Notes: a model not told the origin generated them from the sequence alone. A DNA stretch of 64,000 nucleotides from Apostichopus parvimensis (GCA_000934455.1 KN883555.1:1-64000); one strand, 5' to 3'; shown: positions 10,149-22,600, counted from the stretch's first letter. Program-made: numbers and translations.

Positions 10149-13122
10149 CTGTTGACATGACAAAAAAAACTCAATTATTTATTTATCTCAACATCCAAAA
10201 TTCTTTTATAAACCAAATTATGACAATTTTCTCACCACATTTCTTTAAAAGTGGTGTTACTCTGATTTTACGAACTGGGACGCATTACAAACCAATTTGA
10301 CTTGTCGATGTTAAAATAATGATAAGATTGATTATTCTCAGTAGTGAAAGTTGAACAAAGAATTCGGAAATTGAACCACAGAATTTAAGCCAAGCTTTGG
10401 TATTATGGTAGTTACATTACCCAGTAAATCGAACAATGCTTGGGACAGTTACACAAAACGTGGATCAAAGTAGCAGATGGTTGTGGTACATAGTGCAACT
10501 CTGAGTCATTATGTTGAATGTCTGTCGCAATTTTTTTTGTCAAACAATTTTTTAAACATGCAAGTTCCAGGAATGAATTCATATCTATTACACCATCCTC
10601 GCAAACACTATCAAACAATTTCCGAGAAACTACTCAGCAAATGTTTGCTCACCGTCTGTTGAAGTTAGCAACGAGATACCTGTACCAACAGGTCCTACAG
10701 GGTTAATTACTCATTGAGTTGCCATAGAATAAGATGGAGCCATCCATGGGGGTGGGGGGGGGGCAAATACTTTCTGAGACTTACCTGAGATATTCGATCC
10801 TCCGTGCAGAGTTTACTCTCTGGGTCGAGTCTGCTCATGAGCTTACTGTCACTGATATTACTGAACATAGTATGGTACCCCTCCTTTTGCTGCTCGGTTA
10901 GGTATTTGTACCAGGTTCGTTTGCCTCCGGTCTTCAGCCACGTTGCCAGTGGACCGTGGTGGGCCTCTGGAGGGACACAGCACTGTTTCAGTCCACGAAG
11001 CGTATGGATAGCCTTGAACATGATACATCGAATGTTATATGAAACGACATCGATTATGAGAAATATATTTTGTGTTTATAAAACAAACATTATATACTTG
11101 GGGTTTACTTCATAATTAATCAACTAATGTTTTTTGTTTGCAAAGATTATTACTGACACCAACAGAGGTGTGTGGAGGGCCTTTTGAAGACATAAAGCAA
11201 TAAATTCAGCAACAGTTAACGTCAAGGAAGTAAAACTATCTCAGGGAACCTTTCTGTGAACATCATCAATAATGAGTCAAACACGCAAAATTTCACAAGA
11301 TCCTGTGTATTGACAATAATTCAACTCTTGATACATAAAACATCATTAACAAATCTGCCAGACATCACTCACAGTATGATGGTTTGCGTGTTGGAAACAG
11401 ATTGTTAGTCCTATGTGGGGAATGTTCGTTTTGCTCCTTAACTATTCCTCCCTATGGTTTCATGATTCCCTTGAACGCAGGATGTCAATTGATTGTTCTA
11501 CAGGGGCCAGGCAGAAACATTGTTTGGAGCAAAAGTGGCCAGGGAGAGCCCTAAAACACAATAACTATATCTTGGCTTGATTGGTGGATGTGCATGGTCA
11601 GGGTGTGCATAAGCCTACAGTATGAGGGCTTATGTGACTTCATATTTAATATGCAAAAGACTGTAGGCCCATTTTAATATTCGGGGACCGATTTGGCTCG
11701 CAGGTCCTCTCTTGAGCACCACTGCCCTAGATTGAGTAAAAGGAAGTCAGAAAATGTTTACCTTGCAATCTGAATGACCACAAACGATTATATTTTTAAG
11801 ATTCAGGATATTGACTGTCAATTCTAGAGCGGCAAGTTCGCTACTGCTCTGAGATGTTGGAACATCGGCTGCATGAGGAACAAAGTTGCCAGGATTGCGA
11901 AGAATAAAAGTTGATCCAAGATCCATCTTAAGATACACATCTGGGTTGACCCTTCTGTCCATGCAGGTTATAAGGAGTGTTGTGGGCTATAGAGAGATCA
12001 ATAGTGGATATTAAAAACAAAGAAAAAAAGAAGGGATGGCTCAACAGTCCAAAAGTTTACTTTCTTAAAGACTTCCAAGTCGATATCACAGATTTCTTAA
12101 CCTTGTTTTTGTGGTTGTTATGGCATTTAGAATTGACTTTTCACTTCAATACTTGTGGGAATTAAATGTTTTAAATTTCTTATTTATTGATGTTGTAGTA
12201 ACTTGTGTCACTTTTATTAACCCAGGTAACATGCAATGGCCACAAAAAAAAAATAATAACAAACAAATAAAAAAAAATTTGTGGTTGTTCTGGTTGTTAT
12301 GGCTTCTGTAATTGATTGTGGCATTTATAATTGAATTGAATTTCATTATTTTGGGAATTAAGTTTTAAATTTCTTTATTTATTGATGTTGTAGTAACTTG
12401 TGTCATTTTTATACACAGGTTACATGCAATAGCAAAGAAGAAGAAAATCAATCATAAAAAGAGAGAGAGAGGTTACAAATAATACCCTCTGTACTCCTTG
12501 GCATAACCATCCCCATTGTGAGCAGAAGATGGATACCACTCATTCACTCAACCTCAGATGACATATCTTGCCTATTATGCTTTAAATTTAAATAAAGTAT
12601 CTTTGAAATTTCAGCTCACAAAAACAAACTTGACTTTATAAAAACACATTTGTCACATTTCTATTGCATTGATATCCATGATAGTTTGTAACTTGTTTGT
12701 GTACTGGAATCACAATTAGCGTTGAGTTCAGAATTCAAATTTATTTCTCACATACAAGTCGTAAAGAAATCAAAAACATAAAAATATTAGATATGAAAGA
12801 CAATAAGACAAAAAAAAAAGAAGGTTAATATCTAAAAACACTAGTGACCATTAAAAAGTAGAAATATAAAGATAATGGGGAGAAAGAAAAAGGACATGAA
12901 TATTCATATCTGGGCAAAATAATCAGGTAATTGAAAGTAGACTCTCACTTGTACATTATTGGAAAGGAAAACACCCTTACAATGAGTACAGTAAAATGTA
13001 CTCACCTCAGCATAGGACACCGTGGCATTTGTCCGGTGACAATTTCGTCCAACACTTCGAACCTTTGGGTTCATCGTTAAGACTCTCCTGAGACTCCGTG
13101 CTAAAGAGCTCCCTGTTGCCAT
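9957..13122 (-). CDS. beta-carbonic anhydrase, complete, four exons, probably mitochondrial
   Basis: Exons 13122-13006, 11986-11762, 11012-10785 and 10148-9957 all join in phase 0 and give 253 aa, the usual length for animal beta-carbonic anhydrases. The enzyme interconverts CO2 and bicarbonate. The zinc/catalytic signature is present: CMDRR (Cys ligand plus the Asp-Arg pair of C-x-D-x-R) near residue 47, and CGHSDC (His and Cys ligands) near 108. Also family-typical are LRNPGNFVPH, SSELAALEL and, near the end, QINVLQQIENICSHNFLQ. The first 38 residues have many Arg and no Asp or Glu, as in a mitochondrial targeting peptide. The start has A at -3 and G at +4, and an in-frame stop lies 15 bases upstream. 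No active-site residue is missing. Vertebrates lack this family. Confidence 0.93.
10785..11012 (-). CDS. beta-carbonic anhydrase exon 3
   Basis: 76 codons between acceptor GTTCAAG and donor CAG|GTAAGT. It begins AIHTLRGLKQCCVPPEAHHG and ends KLCTEDRISQ. This is the variable middle of the enzyme, where the chain closes over the active site and forms dimer contacts. Confidence 0.9.
11500..11725. mobile_element. possible remnant with hAT-like end
   Basis: In beta-CA intron 2. Read on the minus strand, the right edge is CAGTGGTGCTCAAGAG, like the CAGTGGTNCTCAA ends of many hAT elements. No matching left end or 8 bp target duplication was found, so this is weak. Confidence 0.25.
11762..11986 (-). 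CDS. beta-carbonic anhydrase exon 2 (all zinc ligands)
   Basis: 75 codons between acceptor CTCTCTATAG and donor AAG|GTAAAC. It contains LLITCMDRRVNPDVYL, STFILRNPGNFVPH and IIVCGHSDCK, so all three zinc ligands and the Asp-Arg pair sit in this one exon. Confidence 0.93.
12108..12440. repeat. roughly 180 bp tandem duplication in beta-CA intron 1
   Basis: Two adjacent diverged copies share TTGTGGTTGTTATGGC and TTATTTATTGATGTTGTAG blocks, followed by AACTTGTGTCA, an ACAGGT/CCAGGT word and ACATGCAATRGC. The first copy runs about 12108-12240 and the second about 12282-12440, with an A-rich spacer between. Confidence 0.7.
13006..13122 (-). CDS. beta-carbonic anhydrase exon 1 (start, targeting peptide)
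   Basis: 39 codons from ATG (13122-13120) to GCTGAG|GTGAGTAC. It starts MATGSSLARSLRRVLTMNPK, then VRSVGRNCHRTN. The basic, acid-free N-terminus suggests import into mitochondria (inference). Confidence 0.85.
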
Positions 13123-13139
13123 GGTTCCTTCTGGTCTTC

Positions 13140-15837
13140 AGTTGCCCCTTTTAATTTACACTACTCCCACCAATACCTAAAGTCTGTGCACCAGAAAGTT
13201 TACTCCTAGAGCCAAATCCAGCAAGTATAGTTTTGTATGATCAATTTGGAAGATAAGATATTCATGAAAGTGAATTTTTAGAAAAGTCAAAAGATATATT
13301 TTTGGTAGCCAAGACTATCACAGTTCTGCAGTATCTGACTAATCCAAAACAAATTTCATCAGAGCTGTAAGCAACCACTCCTCCAAAGAACCATCTGTGG
13401 AAACAGCATAAATTACTTCAGTCTATGACAGGATGGTACCAGCAACTTCCAGCTCGTTCTCTACTTCAAACATCCTGTGGAAGGGAAAAACCTATTGGTT
13501 TGAGTTATCATCTCTCAAGTACAAAAATAATCAACAAGCATTTAAAACTTTGTAATGTTACACAGTTGAGGTTGTAACCTTAATTGGCAGACGATAAATG
13601 GTTACAAGGCTTACTCTGCAATGCATTAATCTAGGCCTAATTCATGTGAATTAAGGTTTAAAAGGGTGAACAAACACACACACAACCAACCGCATAACAA
13701 ATTTACATTTCATTCGGAGTCTTTCATTATTAGCAAGTTACACACAAGGAACCTTTCTACCGTAATAAAGTAAACTTTGCAATAAATGTTCTAATTCAGA
13801 TAGAAGAATTTCTGACGTACTGAAAACTTTTCAAACTCTCTATTTACTCAGGTGTGCATGATAGTCATTTATTCATCTTTTCTGACACATGCAAGAACAA
13901 ACAGCATATCCACTCAATTAATAAATTGCATGAAGGTAACACTCCTCAAATTGACCATATTTAGCTCTGCCCAGGAACAACTATGACAGAAACTTTTCAA
14001 CAGGAGTCTGTGAAAGGACCGTCTACCGATTAGGCCTTTCTTCGTAATTTTGTTTGCTCAAAACTTTGTCCCTCGCGATTTTCTTTTTTATTGTGGCTGT
14101 GAATTCATTTCAACATCCTCTTACATCAGCCAGAATATTATTCTTTTTCCATTTAACTTGTAACCTGTCTGTCCCTGGAGATTGTGTAACACATGAATGT
14201 TACATTAAAAGTTTGTCAGTCTGCAGTGCTTTTGTAAAGATCCAGGATAAAAATGTAAGAAACTCTTTCATGCACTAACAACCAATAAAAAAAATGTTTC
14301 TTGTACCAAACTAGGAAGAAGGGGCCACACTTCCCCTTTTCACTTTGTTTAAAAAGTTTGGACGAGAAATATGTTTGTCTTTTTGCTCATCGTTAGTACT
14401 GGTTAGTGAAAAAAATAGTTCTCACAATTGGGGGGGGGGGGGCTTTTTATTTTATTTTAATTTAGAGCATCGCTTTGTCTTCTCAGAGTGTAGGTGATAT
14501 TCCAAATATATTTTTTTCAGTCTCTGGACTAATGGGGTACAATCACCGACTAGTTGGTAGTTACAAGGTGATTCACTCAAATGATTCCAGCCCTGAAACA
14601 TTGTTTTTGACTGATTTTCCCAAAAAATAATAATGTGTGCGGGACAATAACATGTCATATTTTGATTATTTTGGCCTAATCTGGAGTACTTTTGCCACAA
14701 GACCAGTTAATGTTCAAACCATTTACTTACACGCTATTCCGTAGCATGTTTACAAACATGTTTTGCAAACAGATGTTATACCATGTTCATAACTTGTTTG
14801 CAAAAATTATAAGAGGTTAGATTAGTTTGATCATTGTCCCTCTACCTCATGAAAGAGCATTTGTAAAGTTGAACAAGCCAGATTTCACAAAGGAAGTAGA
14901 GGTACAGTATGGCTTTACTACTACCATGAGATTAAATGTATGCACAGTACATGGCAGTCTAGTATTTAAACATTTTATCTGGTCTGTGGAATACTAAGAC
15001 CACACATTGTGGTCTGACTATAGATAATGAAACACTAGTATTATTTTTAGAAATTGGGCATAAAATCCCATTAAGGATAATTTCAGGCACAGCATGTAGG
15101 CCTACTTTTCTTTTCATTATTACAGAATGTCAGATTTTTGAAACTTTTTCATATGTATGTCTATTGATATATCCATACTGGCAGGTTATTAGCATTGTCC
15201 AAAATATGCAAAAGCTCAAGTTATGATTACCTTATGCTCAAACTTGAAAAATAAAAAAATAAACCAGTCTGCTTTATACACCTCTGAAATTTTTATTTGG
15301 CTACTATAAAGACTTCTCAATGTCTGTGAAGGTTTGGAGTGTTTCATAGCCCTCCACAATAGCATGTCCTTTGAAAACTTACCACAATTTTTGTATAATT
15401 TTCATTTTCATAATGTTAGGGAAGCCAACAATTAATATCCGGTAAGGTGGCTAATTCTGCAATAGCAATGGTACACAAGTTGCATTTCATTAATGATACA
15501 ATTCACAAACCCCTTGTTTAACAGGCAAACTACTGTACAGTAGGGCATAAAATGCAGGGCTTTATATTCTGTAAGCTGTTCCTTGAGATTACATAATATT
15601 TCTTTGCAATCAAAATAGAACAAACATGGTTGTGAAGGAAGAGCTGTGGAACAATACCTGGCATAGAATTTCCAATCTAAGCCACTTGCTGCAAATCTAC
15701 TTGCTAAACGCAAGTAGTTCTCACTGGTGAATTTCTTGAAATACAACACACATCAGCTACTGTATGTAGAGGCTTTTTGAGAGCAGGCTAATGATATTTG
15801 CTGATAATACAAATAGGCAGTAATACAGGGCTTATGT
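13140..15837. other. gene-free stretch upstream of beta-carbonic anhydrase
   Basis: Contains the 5' UTR and promoter of the carbonic anhydrase (first few hundred bases, no clear TATA box) and then non-coding AT-rich DNA with a 13-base G run at 14430-14442 and a short AC repeat near 13673. No exon is supported on either strand. Confidence 0.45.
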
Positions 15838-16085
15838 TAGATGTATGTATGTATGTATTTTAGATCCTCATGCAAGCAGTAACTCGCGAAGAAGCCATCA
15901 TTGGCTTATCAAAGCCGCTAGCTGACCGAAGTCAGTCTCTTAGATTCATATTTAACGTCCATGATTATGAATTGTCAATTGTCAACAACTCTGTAACTGG
16001 ACGACACACATTAATCTTGGATTGACTCGAACCGGGGACCTTACGATTTGAAGGCACCGGCGTTAACCACTGAGCTAACACTCCT
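15838..16085 (-). repeat. full-length tRNA-derived SINE (family A)
   Basis: On the minus strand it runs from a tRNA-like head at 16085 to an ATGT microsatellite tail at 15840-15860, about 245 bases. Box A is TTAGCTCAGTGGTTAACG (about 16078-16061) and box B GGTTCGAGTCAATCC (16033-16019), close to the RNA polymerase III consensus. The rest (GGACGTTAAATATGAATC, then CTGACTTCGGTCAGCTAGCG) is unrelated to tRNA and is probably the tail shared with a partner LINE. Bases 15939-16085 match the copy at 1-148. Confidence 0.85.
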
Positions 16086-16227
16086 AGTAGAAATAATGCA
16101 GATTCTTTGATTGACAATTGTTTAGGTACCTAGTCTCTACTTGGCAAAAATTGTAAACTGTAACACTCATACTGAGGTAAAGATACATGTACATATAGGT
16201 GGCCAGCATGCTACTGTCATAGGGGAA

Positions 16228-16691
16228 AAAAGGCACACAATGGAATTACTATTACTACTATAATCTCCTTGATATATTTCTCTGCCTTGTGGTTGTTTGC
16301 CACAAAACTCTGCCTGCACAATTATCATCTCTACAAAGCTCAACACAACCATGGTATATTTACACAACTTCAGACAGGAATTTGTCACATGGATTCCTTC
16401 GTATAGACTATAGAATTCATATGTGCTGTACTATTACACGATATGAAATGGCAACTATAACAGGCTGAAAAAATGCACTGGCATTTCCCCTTATTGGCAA
16501 ATTAATTTAGAAAAATTCTAACTTGCCACACAATATGGGATAAAATGCAACCCTTTTATAGCTCAAAGATTTACACCAGAAATTGACATGCAATAGGCTA
16601 TGATATGTACTGTACATAGCTGCTTAGCATTGTGAAACAGAATCTTTTCACTTTTCAAGGGATCACAGTTCTGATCTACACTTGTAAGGAG
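16228..16691. repeat. duplicated block, left copy
   Basis: About 464 bases repeated at 16781-17243 with roughly 2% differences and a one-base offset. This copy runs into a hAT-type MITE end and then a 50-N gap. It is probably an alternative haplotype joined in tandem during assembly. Confidence 0.85.
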
Positions 16692-16730
16692 CAGTGGCGG
16701 AGATTTCTTGTCAGAAGTGGGGGGGTTGCA
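16692..16730. mobile_element. hAT-type MITE end, cut by assembly gap
   Basis: Begins CAGTGGCGGAG, the same terminal word as the complete element at 23214-23551. It starts exactly where the left duplicated block stops matching the right one, as expected for an insertion present in one haplotype only. The other end is lost in the gap. Confidence 0.6.
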
Positions 16731-16780
16731 NNNNNNNNNNNNNNNNNNNNNNNNNNNNNNNNNNNNNNNNNNNNNNNNNN
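16731..16780. other. assembly gap, 50 N
   Basis: Fifty Ns, probably an arbitrary spacer. Reading frames drawn across it have no meaning. It is flanked by the two copies of one 0.46 kb block. Confidence 0.99.
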
Positions 16781-17243
16781 AAAAGGCACACAATGGAATT
16801 ACTATTACTACTATAATCTCCTTGATATATTTCTCTGCCTTGTGGTTGTTTGCCACAAAACTCTGCCTGCACAATTATCATCTCTACAAAGCTCAACACA
16901 ACCATGGTATATTTACATAACTTCAGACAGGATTTTGTCACATGGATTCCTTTGTATAGACTATAGAATTCATATGTGCTGTACTATTATACGATATGAA
17001 ATGGCAACTATAACAGGCTGAAAAAATGCACTGGCATTTCCCCTTATTGGCAAATTAATTTAGAAAAATTCTAACTTGCCACACAATATGGGATAAAATG
17101 CAACCCTTTTATAGCTCAAAGATTTACACCAGAAATTGACATGCAATAGGCTATGATATGTACTGTACATAGCTGCTTAGCATTGTGAAACAGAATTTTG
17201 CACTTTTCAAGAGATCACAGTTCTTACCCACACTTGTAAGGAG
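16781..17243. repeat. duplicated block, right copy
   Basis: Matches 16228-16691 nearly base for base, then continues uninterrupted into AATTTACTTAGAC, that is, without the MITE. This looks like the empty-site allele of the same locus. Confidence 0.85.
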
Positions 17244-20200
17244 AATTTACTTAGACTTAAACCAATCATTGTCACTTACATAACTGAGACAAAATGTACT
17301 GCTTCCCAAATGCTTTACTGTGAAAGGGGTCATGTAGTCAACTGAAGATGATGAACTGTATATTGTTGGTATGGCTATGAAACAAACCAAATTTTGTAGG
17401 TTTTTTAAAAATTGCAGGTTTTGCAGCTCTTAACTGGTAAAAGAAAATCTGAATGATGAAAATATGTCTTTAATATATATCCTTGTTCTTTTTTGCACTC
17501 TGGGACTAAAACTCATCAGAACATATGTTGTCACCCTGTGCTGGTTCTAGTTTGATTGCTTCAAACAACAACAACAACTTCAATCTACAACTTACTAACA
17601 CATAAATCCTTACTCAGTATTTCTGAATAGTTTTACCATCAATTGCTTGAATTTGAAGTGCACTGTTGAATCAAGTACTTCCACCCAACCTATAGCCTAC
17701 CACCAACTTTCTCAATTCCTAGGCATTTGTGGGTCTGTGAAGTAAAAGGCTCTGGAGGCTGACTTAACTTAAGGGTGACTGCAAACCACAGAGACACAAT
17801 AGGAATATTAACAATGTGTCTATTATACAGCTAGTAAGTACTTGATGCAGTGGTGATGGTTATTATGGGAAACAGAGATTGGATAGTCATGAGCAGTTAC
17901 TCTTAAAAGGAATGGCAACCTTATAAGTTTCAACCTGGGAGGAAAAGTAACAGATGTAATTGACAGCAGTGGAGATGAGGGGAGGGGGGAGGAGGAGCGC
18001 ATGCTTCCCCACCTCCATCATCATTCCCTGGATATTCAATTTTTTCAATTATTCCAGATTATTGATTAGCAGAACCTTGAATCAGACCTAATCATATTAA
18101 CCTTATTTATTGGTTAAATATGCCTCAGAATGCACCATTTGATCGCAATTCTTTTTAACGGTTTAATGGGGAAGGGTCTCCAAACCCTTCCCCCTCCCCT
18201 ACAAGTGAGTCAAAGGGGAAAACATCCCCTACTTTGTAAAATCCTTCATCCACCTCTTGCCCTTCCATAAAGGTCCATGCCTCTACATTAATCTGTCAGG
18301 GGAATCTATTATTTGTCCTCTCCCTCAGTCCCACCTCCACACATTTGAAATCATGTGCAGGCCACTGGTTGATAGGTTATGTAAGTAAAACTGCTGCCAG
18401 GAATGATATTTTTTAAAAAGAATTTCCTATTTTCTACGATAGTTTAAGGATACTACATATAATTTTGGCTTTACAGTATGTCAGTATAAAGTATGCCTAG
18501 AAAACCCTTTCATTATGACCTTTTATTAATAATTTGATGTTTATCACCTATAAAAAGGAAACATAAACCTTGTGTATTTGAGGCTTTTGTTACTTTTTAA
18601 CACTTGCTTTGTTTACAGTTATATTACACTGGTAGTATAAGTTGCCATGGAGTCTATCCATTATACAGTGTGTCGTTCATAATGGAATATTAGGATAAGT
18701 TACCTACAAACATGTATATCACTGATGATTCACTCAGCGTGCTAAAATTGCTTGGTTATATATTGCAATCAAATTGTCCATAAGCTTAAGGAATAATTAC
18801 TGTTCTTCAAAGTTACTTTCATTGTTTACATACCATAATATGTAGTAGACAACATTGTGCAGTGTTTCATTTCAATGAGTGGGAAGTGAACAGGGTTTGC
18901 ATATGTGTATGTGTTAGTGTTTGCAACTTTTAGCAAAGTTAGATTCAATATTCAAGGTCTGTCAAATGTCATTAATGGTAGAATGATGCACAGCTTGAAC
19001 GTTACATCATGTGGTAAAGGCAATGGATAATATACTTGCAGTGCAGGAAAGTCCAGTTTACGCATACATGTTGCAAATTCCACATCAAAAAGACATGAAT
19101 ATTAAATGCATGAATAAAAGTATTGAGAAACTTATCCTACGCCAGTTTCTCCGTATAGTTTTTTACTTTCCTTAAAGGAATTGCTTAGTGAAAAAAGGGA
19201 TCCAGTCCTTTCGGTAATATCATTTTTTGGCGCTGTATCGCCCTAAGCCTTGCCCTGTTATGAATTTTAGTTTCGGTGATAGAGTGCTTGAATGTTGGCC
19301 CGTCCTGCCAGAAAATTTGAATCTAGACATACATCGAGATGTGCCGTCAGTGCAGCACATTGGTCAGAATCCATCCGATCTCACTCTAAGCTTGGCCTTC
19401 ATATAATACACAGAAATGTGTACAGACTTTGCCTATGGCTGTGATTAAAAAAATCACTAAAATAACAAATTTCTGAAGAACACATTGTGAAGAAAACCGA
19501 GTTAGGGAATACTTGAACATTTTAACTCTTCAAAAGATTGCTACCTTGCAACTTTGCCGAGAAATTTCCATCTAAATCGCTATTTTCCTTTCAGAAATTT
19601 GAACTTTCCTCGCTACGGTGTAGCTTGCTAATGATAGCGTCCCTGCAGCCCCCCCCCCCAAAAAAAACAAAGTGCCGCAATGACGTCATAGGGCTCATCT
19701 TTCTCCACTGTTCAAAATATATTATATTTAGTTGGCGCGAGGTTCACAAATTCACTTCTCCTGAATCATAGGATGAAAAGTCCCTGAACTAGGACTGTGG
19801 CGATGAAAAAATTATGGCGTTTTCTTCATATATATACCCAATAGACTGCCAATTAAAAAATTCCTTTGTGCTTTGTTTAACAACAGTTTGCTGTAACCAG
19901 TATTTATATGAATCTTAAAGATTGCAAGTGTAGATTGGAAAACACAATCTAGGCTACTACTGTAGCCAGCATGCTCAATGCTTTTTACCATAAAAAGAAC
20001 CCCTGTTGTACACCTGATTGAATTTGTATATGAGGCTAAAAACATGGGGTGTACAGATGGAGGACTTATCTACTTCTTCCACGACTGAATTTACAATCTC
20101 CTGACAACCATTTCGCCATGACTGACAATGGCAGTAGGGAATGATGGGCCTTCCTCCCCCTCTTCCCCCCATTTGCATGTCCCACCCCTTTGCATGTCCC

Positions 20201-22100
20201 TGATGGTAAATACAACTAGTGGTACAATACTCAGTTACATATATTTATTTTTGGTGTTATTGTTCTTTCCTTTTCTCATTTTTTTTGTGATTCTGTTAAT
20301 TGGATAAAGCCCTGGTAATTCGTGCAAATGTACTTGACTGAACCATTCTATGTTAAATACACTGGTTTAGAAAAGATGCAATTGGGTCTTCCTAATTTTA
20401 TTTTAAAATTAAAAATCATGTGATTTAAACAGTGATTTTAAGTGTGTTTAGAAAAAAATTAAAATATCATAAGACTAAACTTTTGATGGTAGGGAAGCAG
20501 ATTATTTATCGCCCCTAAAAAAACAATGATAATATCATATGACTTATTTAACATTCTTGACTTCTTGTATTGTCGCCAAAACTTGTCTTACATCTCACTT
20601 CTTTAATTCTTTTCTTAGTGAAAATAATCACACCAAGGTGAAACTAAAGGGCCTATATGACAATTATACAAATTTTTATCACAGGAGTTACCGTTCCTTG
20701 GTTTACTCATGACATTGAAAATTTTGCTAAATGTTTTTTGCATTTGATCACAACTAACCTGATGTTGATCGAAATTTCAGAAAATGTTATAAGCAATCAT
20801 GAAAAAGCATTAAATGTTCACTCGACTATGTCGGTAGGCCCAAAGAACGTACCAATTCCACAGGTTCTGTCTGTGTTAAGCAAAAAATGGTTTGCTGTTT
20901 CTGTCACAATCTCAGCGAATCAGGAAGATATACACATAGACTTCATCACTCAGATACAAGTGATATGATGTCGCTAAGTAGTAAGACTAAGACTAAGAGT
21001 TCCTGAAATTTTGATAAAAATCCAATTTCCGGCCTCCCTCAGAAACATTTGCTAGACCTATCTAGGCTAGCATTACATCTTATACTAAACATATGCCTAG
21101 GCCCTAAGTAATACTAGGTCTATTTACAGTACTTTGGCTGAGCTGGACCTACTACTAGGCTATACCAACCTACTGAAAACATTAGGCCTAGACTATACAG
21201 TATATGTTTTGAAGTTTTCTCCATTACTAGTAATAGTATTGGCTTAGCGCCAATGAACTTACGTATTCGTAATAGGTATCGCGTAATTACTACTACCCTA
21301 CGTAATCATATGAAAGCATGCAGAAATACACGGTATGCAGTATATTTATCTAGTCGGACTAAGCCTATAAGTAAAAAGAGATTGCGAACAAAATGTCTCA
21401 GGTTTACTACGTTTCTACTTTAAGAAATCATTCTACGAAACTCATTCAAATAAACTTACGATCAAACATTTCTTAATAATATGAATACATGGAAAGATAT
21501 CTTGTCAACTCGAAGGACTGCACGTCAACAGCCACATCAGGGGCGATTTGTGCAGTAGTATACCACACCAAGACCAAGATCAGCAGACGACATGATAGCA
21601 ACCGGAGGGCTCGGCACTGACGTCATGACATGGCCGAAATATATTGAACGCATAGAAATTAGGGTAGGCCAATTTCTACGATAGAATGCCAAACGGATGC
21701 GAAGTAGGAAGTGCGATCATCGAAGTACAGTCGAAATTTGATGCTATTACTGATTGGAAGTTTTAATTAAGAAAATAACACCTCATTGATAGATAGCAAC
21801 ACCAAGTTAACAACAAAGAGAACGGATGGGGGAGCTGGATAAAGAAAGAAGACGAAAGAAAAAAGAGAGGACAACTACAATATCAAGTTCGACAATCGTG
21901 ACCATGATGAGGGGGCGCCGATCAGTTTTCAGTACTGGAGGAGCAAACTTACCAATACAAGATGACCTCCAGCAAGTAAATTCATGAATTAAGTGAATTA
22001 ATGCATTGCTATTAAAGTGGGCAGGTGTAGGCTGGGGAAGGGGTGGGTTGCTATGGTGACAGAAAAACGGTGGCTACTATTTTGATGATCTTCCCAAGAA
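17244..22100. other. gene-free stretch
   Basis: No exon is supported. Noted signals are two isolated CRE palindromes TGACGTCA (19681-19688 and 21618-21625), a stretch rich in TAGGCCTA-like words near 21050-21200, and an RFX-type X-box at 22047-22060. The 21.5-22.1 kb part has more CpG than its surroundings and could be a promoter or enhancer, but no gene start was found there. Confidence 0.4.
22047..22060. promoter_or_regulatory. candidate X-box (RFX site)
   Basis: GTTGCTATGGTGAC fits the RFX consensus RYYNYY-N(1-3)-RRNRAC with a two-base spacer. No gene start was recognised beside it, so its role is open. Confidence 0.35.
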
Positions 22101-22109
22101 GAATTTACT

Positions 22110-22600
22110 TTTGTAGATGTTACTGTGGCCCAGCTGGGATATAGAAAATTTCAACATTTTATCTCAGAATTTCGACTATTTCATCTCTAATGGTACTACT
22201 TTGCCCCTCAAAGCTTCGACTATTTCACGGAACTTCAACTTCTTCCTCGAAAATACAACTTTGTTCCCGAAATTGAAACCTGTAATTATACCGAAATTTC
22301 TACTTTTATCTCTAATTAATTGAGTAGAGGTTTCTTGAATTTCTTTCATATAAAAGTGAAAACTTCGATACGAAGGGTCGACTTTCTTTCGTCCGTTTTT
22401 CTGAAATTGTTTCTTTAATCAAAATGTCTACTTTCTATCTCACAATTTTAGCGTGTCATGGCAACTTTCGATTGCTTTTATTTTATCGACATTTTGAATA
22501 CTTTATCTCACAACTTCCACCATACGCGAAAATAATTTTTCATATCGACTTTATGACTCATTCTCGGAATTGAGACATTTTATGATCCCAATAAATTAAC
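22110..22600. repeat. degenerate TTTCGACTATTTCATCTC-type periodic repeat
   Basis: Variants of TTTCGACTATTTCATCTC and GAAATTTCTACTTTTATCTC recur every 20-40 bases through this half kilobase. A similar motif on the opposite strand (GTCGAATTTGGAGATGAAAG) occurs at 29080-29230. It reads like an old quasi-periodic repeat and has no coding content. Confidence 0.5.

Noticed and set aside
16019-16085. tRNA gene
   Set aside because: Box A and B are present but the stems do not pair into a cloverleaf and the unit is repeated with a SINE body.
16563-17021. Frames running through the N gap at 16.7 kb
   Set aside because: They consist partly of unknown bases and cross a probable assembly join.
20657-20968. 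103-codon plus-strand frame
   Set aside because: No family features, no splice context and AT-driven composition.
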